Assembly (NCBI RefSeq): GCF_963678635.1 | Contig: NW_026970812.1 | Location: 1-61,764, forward strand | Length of the DNA stretch: 61,764 bases | Source of the DNA: Symsagittifera roscoffensis | Lineage: Eukaryota; Xenacoelomorpha; Acoela; Convolutidae | Direction of reading: 5' to 3' | Part shown: piece after piece, positions 36,601-47,040 of the stretch | Numbering within the stretch: the first letter of the stretch is position 1 | Layout of the letters: each line of letters begins with the position of its first letter | Position numbers and translations under genes: made by a program | The notes under the pieces: model-generated | Database searches by the model: none | What the model was told of the DNA's origin: nothing | The model's input: the letters and a program-made list of their open reading frames with translations, nothing else

Positions 36601-39430
36601 CAGTTTTTATTCTGGCTTTCAAGCTACAAAAACTTGATTTTATGCAAAGAATTTTTTTTGAAAAATTATGTAACGCTTTCTTGGCAATATTTTTTTTTTA
36701 AATGAAAAATGATCGTGCCAAAATTCTAATTGAAAAAAAAAAACAATTACAATTAAGTTTTTTTCGTTTTTTGTTTATCATTTATTCTTTGAAGACACAT
36801 GTTGCCGATTTTATTTAATTCGCTTAATTTCTATGCATTTTTGCACTTCCCTCAAAAGCTACACTTAATTGAAGAAAAAATATTACACAGCATTTTGTAG
36901 TTTTTTAAAGAATATGTTTGGAATATTCTGTGCTACAAATACAGCAACCGGCTATCCTTGCTGTAGATTTTTAAATGGTTGATGACAGGAAAAACACTTT
37001 TTGATTTGGGTGCTTTTACATTACAGAATGTGGTTGAAAGACAACTAATTGATTACTAGCTGATATTGATCAGTTTTCAAAAAGCTAAATCAAACAAAAT
37101 TTCTGAGAAATATGAGTTTTTTCAACTCTCTTTGAACTCAATTAATCAAACTTCTAATAACTCAAATACTCAACTTAAATCCAATAGCTCAAATACTCAG
37201 TTAAAATGTCAACTTTACTATGATTAAGTTTATCTGAAACACCTTACAATTAGGTCGTAGAACATTTGTATTTTTTATAGAAGTTTATAGTTGCGGCGTT
37301 GGTACTACCTGCTTGTTTATTTATTTTTAGTTGCAGTTCAAAATAACGATGTTTTTGGAATGTTGCATGCAATTTGCACCGCTAGCCACTTTTTGTTCAA
37401 ACCAATTAATATTCGGCTTTTTCTTGTTTGCAAAATCATGCACCAAGAAAAAAAGTTTGAGGGAGATGAATAAATGCATTCTATTAACGCCTTTTTAGTG
37501 ATTATATTTGATTTAAGAAGTGTTACATTTATCCAGGGGCGGATCTAGGGTTTTCTCGAGGTGAGAGCGGGTTTTCAAAAGAAAAAATTATTCAGGTTGA
37601 GAAAATTGATTTTCCTAGCTCTCCAAAAACACTAAAAAGACGACCCTGTTTCGACCAAATTTTCTGCACCGCAGGCAAAACTTTGAAAAAAAAACAGGCC
37701 AAACAAAGCGTTTTTGGACATTTTCGTGCTCACTGCTGCTTTTTTTGGCGCGTGCTCTTCTTCAAAATTAGTTTATATTGGAGCTTAAGACCCCTTTAGA
37801 AAAATTTTAGAGTCGGTCAGCCAAAAAAGAATTTCTTAAATAATACCAAAGGGGGGACCCTTTGGGTCGGCTGGGGGTTGAATCCCTGAGGAAGGAGGAG
37901 AACGTCCGCCCTCAACCCCTGCCCAATTGTATGGCCGACAACCTGAAAGTCAGCAGCAACTGCAACACCTTGAAAATGGAGACTGGAAAACTCTTCGGGA
38001 TCACAAAGATTGGGGCGAAGATCATGTCAATAATCATGATTGGGGGTTGCAATGAGCACATATGCGCAATCAGTTTTGAAAATTCTTCAGCACACCAAAA
38101 CAAAACGAAATTATTATAATAAAAATCTTTATTTTTTGTTCAATTTTTTAAATTTTTGTTGACGGAGCTTTTTTAAATTTCATTCAAAAGGTATTTTTGT
38201 CCTGAGCTTGAATTTGAAAGATATTTTTACCTGTGATTATTTTTTGTAAAGTTATGGGAGTTTAAAGATTGCGGTTTTGGCCAATTTGGGACAAATAACG
38301 CGCGACATATTTCGCACTATTAACGAGTAAGCGGAAATTTAATCCGTCTTGGAAATAATTCCAAAATGATTTGCAATGATTGAAATGCTATTAGGAGTGA
38401 AATCTATTACTTTGTACTTTATATGGCGTGTGGGGGGATTCGATTTTTTTTTTCATTTGGTTTTATTACATTTAACTTTTTCATGCTCTTACTGCTCCAT
38501 AGACCTTAAAAGGCAGTCGGAACACTCAGGAATATCCTGTGCTATTTGCATAGAGCCTTGTGATTCTTGTGATAATAGTTGACGATCTTTTTTAGCTAAT
38601 AAACCAGTGGAGGTGAAGGTGGACTTAGTCGTGGGCAGTGTAGACGAAATATCAGAGGTCAACATGGTAAGTTATTCCTAAATACCGACTACTTAGGATT
38701 AGATCGTGTACAATTTCCAGAAATGATAAAAAGAATTTAACGCAGAATTTCTGAACCAAAAAAAAATCCCTTGAAATATTAGAAAAAAAATTCTTTTTTT
38801 TTCAATGAGATTGCTCACTTTTCGTGCGCGAAGTAATTTTTTTTTGAATATTTGATCCTACGAACCGACCAAAAGCAAACGCTAAAATTGCCCAGATACA
38901 GTTTTTCATTATTTTCTCTGCCATTAATGACCCTGTTTTTTGTTTTCTTGATGAAAATAAGTTTCTCTGATATCATGTTGAGGAACATCTCAGTTATCAC
39001 CGAACCAGAGAATACAACTATCACCAGGAATGGTTAAGATGACTAATTATGTAATTGTATGGCCGGCACTGACTCACACCGGGAAATTTCAGGCCAAATC
39101 AGGGGGCAAAAACCAGAAGACCGAAACAGTGCTTAATCATCGTTTGAGAGTTCAGAAGGTTTATATTTGCTTATGGTGGTTTGATTTAATTTTGCAGGAC
39201 TTCACGTTGACGATCTACCTGCGACAGTACTGGAAAGACCACCGACTGTCCTTCAAACACATCTTGGGAGAGGACATCAAGGTCATGCCAGTGGACGGGA
39301 GGATCACGGACAAACTATGGCTGCCGGACACCTACTTCACGAACGACAAGGACAGTTACTTACAGGACATCACAGTCAAGAACAGGATGGTCAGAATCAT
39401 GAAGGACGGGACAGTCGTGTTCGGACTCAG
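33608..39430 (+). CDS. GABA-A receptor subunit, beta class (5' exons only)
   Basis: Three exons are clear: 33,608-33,741, 38,596-38,666 and 39,198-39,430, all with AG and GT borders and matching phases. They encode the first half of the ligand-binding domain, including PIPWNLTQMILEGYD, RPNFGN, the loop-D strand LTIYLRQYWKD, and LPDTYFTND, in which the loop-A Tyr typical of beta subunits is present. The fragment ends at GLR with phase 2, just before the expected Cys-loop exon. That exon and all membrane segments are absent from the window. Two of the three intron positions have the same site and phase as in the neighbouring alpha/gamma-class gene. Beta subunits supply the principal side of the GABA site. 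The donor at 39,431 (GTCACA) is weak, and reading through meets a stop at 39,449-39,451. The start codon is not identified. Confidence 0.9.
33742..37533. other. Intron of the beta-class gene, no gene seen
   Basis: Part of a 4.85-kb intron. It is very AT-rich with many poly-T and poly-A tracts that create hydrophobic open frames by composition alone. A box near 34,140 (CTTTATATAGCGTGTTGGGG) recurs in similar form near 38,417. Confidence 0.5.
37534..37921 (-). mobile_element. MITE-like element, copy 2
   Basis: It starts CAGGGGCGGATCTAGG and ends near CAACCCCTG. Internally it shares CAAAGGGGGGACCCTTTGGG and GAATCCCTGAG with copy 1 at 24,530-24,751, in opposite orientation. It is longer (about 388 bp) and its right end is degraded. 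Confidence 0.6.
37922..38110 (-). other. Coding-like island, unidentified
   Basis: Immediately next to the MITE, about 150 bases are much richer in GC than the intron around them and open on both strands. The minus-strand frame reads as a hydrophobic stretch (PIMIIDMIFAPIFVIP, then FKVLQLLLTFR) ahead of a possible CAG-GT donor. It could be a relic exon of a membrane protein or sequence picked up by a transposon. No family is recognised. Confidence 0.25.
38111..38595. repeat. Dispersed repeat fragment in the beta-gene intron
   Basis: TTTTGTAAAGTTATGGGAG followed by a TTTAAAGATT box resembles 18,430-18,460 in block R, and CTTTATATGGCGTGTGGGG resembles 34,140. This suggests pieces of one dispersed family. 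No gene is seen. Confidence 0.4.
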
Positions 39431-39459
39431 GTCACAGCACAGCTTTTTATAGCAAATTA

Positions 39460-41668
39460 TATACACTTTAATTTGAGTTAGGACCGATGTTGTTAACTCA
39501 TAGAGTAATTTCGGATAGGGTACACCGTCTGCTCGTCACGCTATCTTATTTTCCGCCGGATAGATTCGTGCAACTTCTTAGTCTAATACCGATCCTAATC
39601 TTACTCTTATACTTTCTAGTCTCCGGGTGTTTAACTAGTCTCTGCTAGGCTCAATAGATGTAGGGTATACTGGTTTTTTCCGGCTGCTGAAGTTCTCTTG
39701 GAGAGGCAACTAATTTCTAAGTTAAATTCAAATCTCTCTGGTGCTGAAATTACAAGTAATTTCAGCACTTACAAATAAGTGGGTCGTTAGTTAGATGGAT
39801 TATGATTGGTTAATATTAATTACTTTACATTGGTAAAATATCCAATTTATCCAATCTTAAAATGTAGTTTAGATCAGGTTCCACCCATCCGGGTTTTACA
39901 GAGTTTTTTAGAATTATCTTTCTAATATTCAAAGGATGGATGATGAACGTTGGTATTTGGCGAACATCATATTCTTGTCCGGTTCCTCTTGTTAAAGAAG
40001 TTCCAGGACGCTGGAGTTAGGGACATACAATCGTTGCGTCGTCTTGTGACAACGACTGTGATCCCCAATAAAATCAGTATGATTTCAAAATGATTTGCTA
40101 TGACGGGTTTTTCTGTATTATGTAGAGAACTTGTTTTGTGTTCAACCTCGCCTGGGAATGGCGTGGAGATCGTGTGTGGAAGGGATGCCTCGTAACTCGG
40201 ATCCGCACGTATACTTGAACATCGAGGTGGTCATTGGTCTAGTTCAATGAAGTCCTTTTCTGCGAAGTCAAGTCGCACTCTAAATCCTTTGAGTTGTGAT
40301 TGTGGACGGCATATCGCTTGTGATTAGCCATTCTTTGTTCGAGTGTGATGGGATCATTTTGTCTTTAAATGTTCGTCTTTGTTGTTGTGTGTTGATTTAT
40401 ATACTGCAAGGTATGATTTACATTTTATAAAATTATGTTAGTTCGTTTTTTTAATTATGAATTTAGTTAGTTGTTTTCACAGAAGCATTTTGTTTTAGTT
40501 CGGTTATTTTGAAGAGTTACTCACCCTTGAGTACCTCTTATTAAAAATAGAAGTGTGGTCACAAAGCGTGGATGTAGCGCGGTGGGTTAGGCCGGCTGTA
40601 GAGCATGCTCAGGACGTCCTCTCTGGTGGGTTAGGCCAGGAGTGGGAGTTTGATTTCGTGCTGTTTCTTTGAGAGGTCCTGTTATGTGATAACGTTTTAT
40701 GTTGGGTTTATGTTGGTGTTTCTTATGTTACTTTGGTTGTGTCCTTTTTTCAAAAATCAAATTGTTTTTGGTATGGGTTTGTCTTGCGACTTTTTTGTGT
40801 TTTATGATTTCTTTCTTAGACTCTATAATAGTCTTCAAAAGAAAAAATTATCCAGTTTTAAACTGGGTTAATCCGGTTTGGGTACCGTTGGTTTTCTTTT
40901 CTTAGTCATGCTGTTATTTTATGATTTGTGGTGTTTAGTAAGCTGCGTTGGTTAATTTGGTTTAGTATATAATTCCTTTCCAACCGGGTTAAAGGAAAGC
41001 TTGAAACTTGTTATTGTGTGTTAGACTTGTTGAGTGTGAAAACTTGAAACTTAAAATCATTATTTAAACAATTCTTTGTGGGCGAGCTGTGCGAGTTTGG
41101 ATAGAATTCCTGTGCGATTGATTGAAAATATCAAAAGGTTAGTACTGCATTTTCATTTTATCAATTTATTACATAGAATTTCAATTTTACTGCGTTTTTG
41201 GGGGAAATTTTTAAGTTATAATTATTCATCGTATTTAATTTTACTGCTTCATGGTAAAATAATTTATAATTTAATTTACTACATTTGGTATGAATTTAAT
41301 TATATTATTTTGTGCAAGATATTCATGAATTTTAGGAGAATTTTAACAAGTTTGTATTTTTCTTTTTGTTTTCTGTTTTTGCAGATGATCGTGGTATGAA
41401 GACTAGAAATGTAAATGAAACATGAATAAAGAATGGTTAGTACTAATTTAAATTTATTAGTGAAGAGTATTTCAAACTATACTTACCTGTTAATCGTCTG
41501 GGAAAAAGCCGTGGGGGAAGATGTCGCGTATCATATCTGATATTGTTAGTAATTTGGCTAATATGCGAATGATGTTTTTACTTTGGAGCACTGGCCAAAG
41601 CAATTGAAGTGCTTCAATGGTTTTTAGTTCTTCGGTGCAAACTCGTAAGGTGTGTTTTGAATGAGGTT
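39460..41668 (-). other. 3' noncoding region, probably including the 3' LTR
   Basis: About 2.2 kb without a credible gene, more balanced in base composition up to about 40,400 and then T/G-rich like the rest of the element. It has a perfect hairpin at 39,741-39,768 and a 13-bp direct repeat (GGTGGGTTAGGCC) at about 40,580 and 40,625. A pyrimidine-rich run near 41,350-41,385 could be the complement of a polypurine tract. LTR edges cannot be set without the 5' copy. Confidence 0.4.
39741..39768. repeat. Perfect 13-bp hairpin
   Basis: GTGCTGAAATTAC is followed after two bases by its exact reverse complement. It lies in the presumed LTR or 3' noncoding region and could be structural or regulatory in RNA. 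It is not an intrinsic terminator in this eukaryotic context. Confidence 0.85.
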
Positions 41669-42397
41669 TTATATTTTGTGATTATATTTAGTATTGTGGA
41701 TGAATTCTAATATTGGTATTTCTATAGGCTGGATAAATTCATGCGGGATAAGGAATTGTCTGGATTCTTCGGCGTTAAAGGTCTTCGTGATGGGACAAAA
41801 TATATACATTTGTGTTATTGGGTCATAATTGCGGAGGATGCCGTGGAGATTAGTATCCTTGATGCAATAAGTGAAATTAAGGAAAAATGGTGATGTGTAT
41901 TTTGAGTTAAGAAATTGAAAACGATGGTGTGGTTGTCTCGATGGAGTATGCAAATCAAAATGATTTTGCATGAAGCGATAGTATGTATATGTGTGAGTCT
42001 GTTTAGTGCGTAACATAATGTCGTGTGAACAGTGCAAATTGCGTTCATGTGGTGCAAGGAAGTGAAAGGTTAGTGAAAATAACTGAAATTTGTCTTTGAA
42101 ACTTTCGTAAGCTTGTTTATCATTTAGTGCTTCAGAAATGATGTGATCATATTTTCTATCAAAAACATTAAGTGTGAAAACATATGACGTTTTGATGAAA
42201 AATTTTTCTGTTAGTTGCGGTTTAGCGAAGCGATCTTCATCTAAAAATTGGTCTTGATTTGTTCGGATGATATTATGGTCGTAATATTCTATTGTAAATT
42301 CGTTAGCTTGGGGTGCAGTGAATGTTTTTAGTAGTTTTTTATATCCTACATAAGTAAATTGTCTAGGTGTTAGTGTTGCGGTGAGTCTATATAACAT
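41669..42397 (-). CDS. Intact 242-codon ORF downstream of the env-like region, unknown function
   Basis: An ATG-led frame without interruption, the last ORF of the retroelement. The protein is rich in aromatic residues and His, with no signal peptide and no strong membrane span. A Cys- and His-containing part (HERNLHCSHD) lies near the middle. No domain is recognised. It is open although the env-like region just upstream has several breaks, so it may be under its own selection or have decayed less by chance. It could be an accessory or regulatory protein, or the tail of a longer env product. Confidence 0.5.
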   Translation of the reverse strand: MLYRLTATLTPRQFTYVGYKKLLKTFTAPQANEFTIEYYDHNIIRTNQDQFLDEDRFAKPQLTEKFFIKTSYVFTLNVFDRKYDHIISEALNDKQAYESFKDKFQLFSLTFHFLAPHERNLHCSHDIMLRTKQTHTYTYYRFMQNHFDLHTPSRQPHHRFQFLNSKYTSPFFLNFTYCIKDTNLHGILRNYDPITQMYIFCPITKTFNAEESRQFLIPHEFIQPIEIPILEFIHNTKYNHKI

Positions 42398-42654
42398 ATT
42401 TTTATTCTTTTCTATGTCGTCATGAGTACTAGATAGTGGCAGGCAAAGGGGGTTAGTAAAATGATAATATGCCGTCTAATGAAGTGTGGGCATTAAAACA
42501 TGTTCATCTACAAAACTACGTGTGTCATTAGTGCCGTTAGGTGTATTTAATGTATATTGTGGAAATGAGGGTAAGGTGATTGCTAGAAAATCTTTCGTGT
42601 TGGTGTGTTGTATTCTTTTATTTGTGCGTCTAGAAGAATTTTGTTTATTGATGA

Positions 42655-42790
42655 TGAAAAAATTCCAAAAAATCCTGCAAACAGTATGCGTGCTACACTT
42701 TTATATAGAGGGTGACCTGCTACGATTTTATTAATGGATGAGGAGAATATTCCGAAAATCCTGCAAATAATATACGTGCTACACTTGCTT
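42655..42790. repeat. Diverged direct repeat at the 3' end of the env-like region
   Basis: AATCCTGCAAACAGTATGCG with the following TGCTACACTT (from about 42,671) recurs in near-identical form from about 42,757, about 86 bases away. It includes CGTGCTACACTT in both copies. The duplication falls across the stop of the membrane-anchor ORF at 42,720. Confidence 0.75.
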
Positions 42791-45700
42791 GACGGTTGTC
42801 TTGTGTGTGTATAGCGCATGTATTATAGATTCCTTTTAGTAGTGAGAAAAGAAATCCTATAAAATTAAACATAGCGTATAAGATAGTCAATCTTTCTAAG
42901 ATGTAATGGGGCCATCCTAGAAAAGCGAGTATTTCGTTTTTTAAAGTTACAAAACTAAAAATGTTTATGGGTGAAATATCTTGTAGTCTGTATTTTTCAC
43001 CGTTTAAATATATATAATCCTTAATGTCTTTAAAATATCCGCTATAATCTTGTGTATAAATATCTGCAAATCCTGCGGTTTCGGCAAGTTTTTGTAAATT
43101 TTGATCAATTGATTGTCTTTGTATAGTGTCCACTTGTGTTAATAATTTTTGGAATTGTTGTGTTCTAATGTGGTGTTGGATATCTGATTTAGAATATATT
43201 CCAATTGATTGTAAATCAATATTTGGATTACGAGTAATAGCTCTGATGCTTTCGGGTGAAAATTTTTTGAGTGATTGCATTAACGTAGGGTATGGAGTAA
43301 GGAGATAATATTTATCTTCATCAGGATTCAACTGTACTACATTGTGGCTATTTTTTGATCCACATGGGACTGCGGTATCCCAAAAATATGTTCGTCTTGA
43401 AAGTGTGTCAACAAAATGTACTTTGTTTTTCTAGAATATAGGGATTCTTTTTATAACAGCGTTTATCTTCAAAAACGTATAGTGGTGATACTTTTTTGGT
43501 ACAAGTATAAAACCATAAAATAATTCTTTCGTAGTCAAGAAAATTTAATCTATTTCCTGACAATAAGTATCCTGCGTAGGGTATTTTTAATACTGCTAGT
43601 GCGAGTGATTGTAGGATTTGTGTCCGTTCTAATTCGCATAGTTGGTGAAGTGTTTCTAATTCGGAGAGTGACATTTCTTGAAAAATTCGACTAATTGTGT
43701 AGTCTAACTTCATATCTATTTGAATATCATAGTGGATATTACCAAAATAAGTGTTATTCATTAGTGATAGTTCTTGTAAACGTGTACTTCTACTGTCATG
43801 TGGCTTTAGTTTTCCACCAGGTTGACCTGTGCTTTTTTGAAAACTAACTGGTATATATGATGTTCCTTCGTTTAGAGGGTGACCTGTGGCATAAGGTTCA
43901 ATTTTTTTTTTCCAGTGGTCATGTCAAAACCTTTCTCGTATTCAACTAATATTTCAAAATATTGTGTTTTGTGAAGTGGGTTTCTGTATTTGCATGCGAT
44001 TTCTGTTTCTTGATATATTTGAAAACGTGTTAATTTATTTTCTATATTATGGATGTTTCGAAGATCAGTACTTTGTTTTCGTGATGGATTTACTTGTTCA
44101 TATGGAATTGATTGTATAAAATATTTTTCGTGAAAATTTATCATTTGAGCGTGTATTTTCGCTACTTGAAATGTTGTGCATGTATCTTCGGGAAACCAAA
44201 CAATTGTTGCTTGTGTCCGTGTTGTAGGATCACAATAACCTTGATCATTTTTGGAAAGTAATCTAATTCCTTGATAGATCATTGTGTTGTCGGATAAATA
44301 TCGTGTGAGTTGTACTTTTTTGAGTTGTAATTTCCAATCGAAAAACATTATTTCTTGATATCCAGTTTGAGGGATTATTTATTCCATTGTGTGGTATCCA
44401 GTGTTTATCGTGTATGTCATAAGTTAATCTTCCGTGTGCGCCGTTGTATGGGTATTTTTCATCTAGTTTTATATGTCCTTGATATCTTTCAAGTTCTGCT
44501 TGATGTACAGAATCGGCAAAGACTTGAAAATATACTAGTTTTCTGTCCGTGTTTTTATTTTTTGTGATGTTTAGTCTGAGTAGTTCGTTTTTACAATCAT
44601 CGGGATTTAGATGTAGAAGTCGTTCTATATTACTTTGGTAGAATGATTCGTGATCAAGTCGGTTTTTATTTCCGTTTGAAACTTGTGAACAATGTACTTT
44701 TTTTCGGAAAATGTTGCTGTAAATTTATATCCTGCGACTGTTGTTGCTCGGGCTTTTGAATACAGTGTCGCTATTACATTTGTAGTTTCTATAGCTTGTG
44801 GTTCTGTTTCGCATTGTGATACTTGATTTATTGCATATTTGTGTAGTGTTTTTTGTTCGTTTTCTATACAATCGTAGTGTGTTACTAACAAGTCCTGGGT
44901 ATGGGTTATAAAATGTGATGTAACCAATTGTGTTTTTGGTATATCTGTCGTACTTATATATTACTTCAGTTGTTATAAGTGGTGGTGGTAGCGATTGAGC
45001 TGTTATATTGGGTGGGTTTAATGGGTAAGGATGTTGAACAATGTTATTAAGTTTAATCGTGATTTCGAATTTTAATTGGAGACTATTTTGTTGGAGTATT
45101 TGGATGTTATGTTCACGAATGTCTTTGTGGATATCTTGTCTATATTGTAGTCTATTGAGTGCACAATTGTGGAGTCGGTTACTTTCTTGATGTTGTCCAA
45201 ATAATGGTGGGGGTGCTGTGAATGTATTCCAATCTTATCTTAAAGGGATATTTGTTGATGATTGTTCTCGATATCTAGCGTCGAGGTTATTTCGAAAATT
45301 TAGAGTGAAAGGCGTCGGTGAAATCTGGCTTATTGATGGTGTTGATGGTAGTGATAATGTGTCTGGTAGTGATGATGATGTTGTGGTATCCGTAGAAATA
45401 TCTATTGGGTCGTTTACTAGGTTTGGTTCACCTTGTGTAAATGAGTGCGTTGTCCAATATGGTAGTCGTGCTGTTAGATTGGGGGGGGGGGGGTTAAAGG
45501 GATTTTCACGTATTTTTTCAGATGTTGGTGTTGAACCTAAGTAATCTGAGGGTATACTTGAGGTGCTACGTTGTGAAAGGAGTGGGGGAGTTTCTAGTAA
45601 TGTACTATTTGGGTTTTCTGGAGTAATTGGTGTTGGTGATTGGGGTATGTCAAAATGAACTCGGGGGGTTTGAAAATTTCTATTTCGTCGTGGATGTATG

Positions 45701-46003
45701 ATTTGTCTATTTATTTCAACTGTTGTTTGATTTTGACTTATAATTCTTATTCTACTTATTTCTTGTGGTAATGTTGGGTATAAATTATATGTTGGTTCAC
45801 TTAGGGGTGCCTGTCGCTGAACTGTTTCTAATGGTTGGGATAAGCGAGCGTGTCGTTCTTCAAAAGTGTATGGGTTATCTTGGAAAGAAATTTGTGTGGA
45901 TATTTGGGGGTTTCGGGTAGTTGTAGGTATTGTCGGGTTTTCTTGGGATGATGTCGGTGAAGACAGATTTTGTGATTGTTGGTTAGCAATTTTTGAAAGT
46001 ATT
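42720..46003 (-). pseudogene. Env-like gene, broken
   Basis: About 1,090 codons can be followed through several frames. The first part (46,003 to 45,235) is open for some 255 codons and is rich in Pro, Thr and Ser, ending at a TAA. A frame change near 44,965 leads to 44,927-44,625; another near 44,660 leads to a stretch ending near 44,290; then come 44,348-43,872, 43,761-43,408 and 43,331-42,720. The last piece carries a long hydrophobic segment (about 42,830-42,930) that fits a membrane anchor near the C terminus. The position after integrase and the anchor suggest an envelope protein; no sequence family is recognised. The start codon of the equivalent copy at 51,377-51,379 is ATG, but here it is ATA. 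Confidence 0.55.
45481..45493. repeat. 13-base G run inside the env-like frame
   Basis: On the coding strand this is a run of 13 C encoding prolines. Its length keeps the frame open on both sides. Such a run is prone to slippage and could also be a sequencing-error site. Confidence 0.8.
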
Positions 46004-46206
46004 CTGATTGGTTTTTTCTAGTGAAAAAATTTATGTTTATTGTAGTATTCTTCTAGGAAAAGAATTAAAAGGGTTGTTGCTAAAGCGAAGGTGATTATTG
46101 CCTTTTTTATACATTTGCACATTGTCAATTTTAGGAATGATAAAAATGTTATAAAAATTACAAATAGTAAAAAAATATCTGTTCTTCTAAAAATTGTTCA
46201 TATCAT
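46004..46206 (-). pseudogene. Small two-span membrane ORF, broken copy
   Basis: Equivalent of the intact ORF at 51,395-51,583. Here the third codon is TGA where the other copy has CGA, so the frame is closed at its start. The TAG that ends the ORF is kept in both copies. Confidence 0.55.
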
Positions 46207-47040
46207 TTAAATAAACTTTGGGTTATCGTACCTGTGAATATGGTCAAGGCTTTGGGAAAGTTGGAGATATATATATGAAATAGGGAGTAGAAAAATTAAA
46301 AAATGTTGCAAAAAATGATTAAAATTATAATAAAAGCTTCAAAGGTATCAAATAGAAATATGAAAAATGTTCAAGTATTATGAAAAAGTTTATGAAATAG
46401 TTGAAAATTGTTTTTTTAAAGATATTGACTGATCGAGAGAAGAGCATTTAAGAAATGATTTCCTGGTCGAATATTTTTTGTTGTTTGGGGCAATATTCAA
46501 GTGTGATAGAGTTATTTATTGATTTTTTGACAAGTGGGTTGAGTTTTGTGAAAAGTTGTTGGGGGCTAAATTTATGGTGTTTGGGAGGTCCTCTTTGCTT
46601 TATTTTTTTTGTCATGTTATCTGGGGTATTTTTGAGATTTTTGTACTTTAGGCCAAATGAATACGGTCGTATTTTTACTTCAGGCTAATTTACCATTTTT
46701 GGTTGGAGGGTTTTTGAGGTCTAAGTTGGGAAAATATTGTTGATCTTTGTCTTAATAGATAAAGGAAGGTTATGAAATTATGGTGGTTTTTATTTTAGTT
46801 GTCAAGTTTGAGTGGTTTGCTTATTTTTGACCTGGAGGTTGTAAAGTTATAGTTATAGATATGCCTGGAGTTTAATATCTTTCGTCTAATAGGTTGGTGT
46901 TATAGTTATAGAAGAAGACGGATTGAATGAATCCTATTGGCTGAATCTGAACTAAAATTGTTGCGTGTTTTGTCAGCATGTTATTTTGAAAAATGAAAGT
47001 TCAATATGATCCAGAGGTGCAAGGATTATTAATTTTAAAA
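46207..47040 (-). other. Spacer between integrase and env-like gene, downstream module
   Basis: About 830 bases without a reliable frame, repeated at about 51,590-52,417. Similarity between the copies is comparable to that in the coding parts. It may hold the splice acceptor for an env mRNA, but no site is called. Confidence 0.4.

Noticed and set aside
39460-41668. Defined LTR boundaries
   Set aside because: The last 0.7 kb of the window shows no match to this region, so the 5' LTR is outside and edges cannot be set.
40650-46688. Plus-strand ORFs across the retroelement
   Set aside because: They are the T/G-rich complement of the minus-strand genes and contain no domain.
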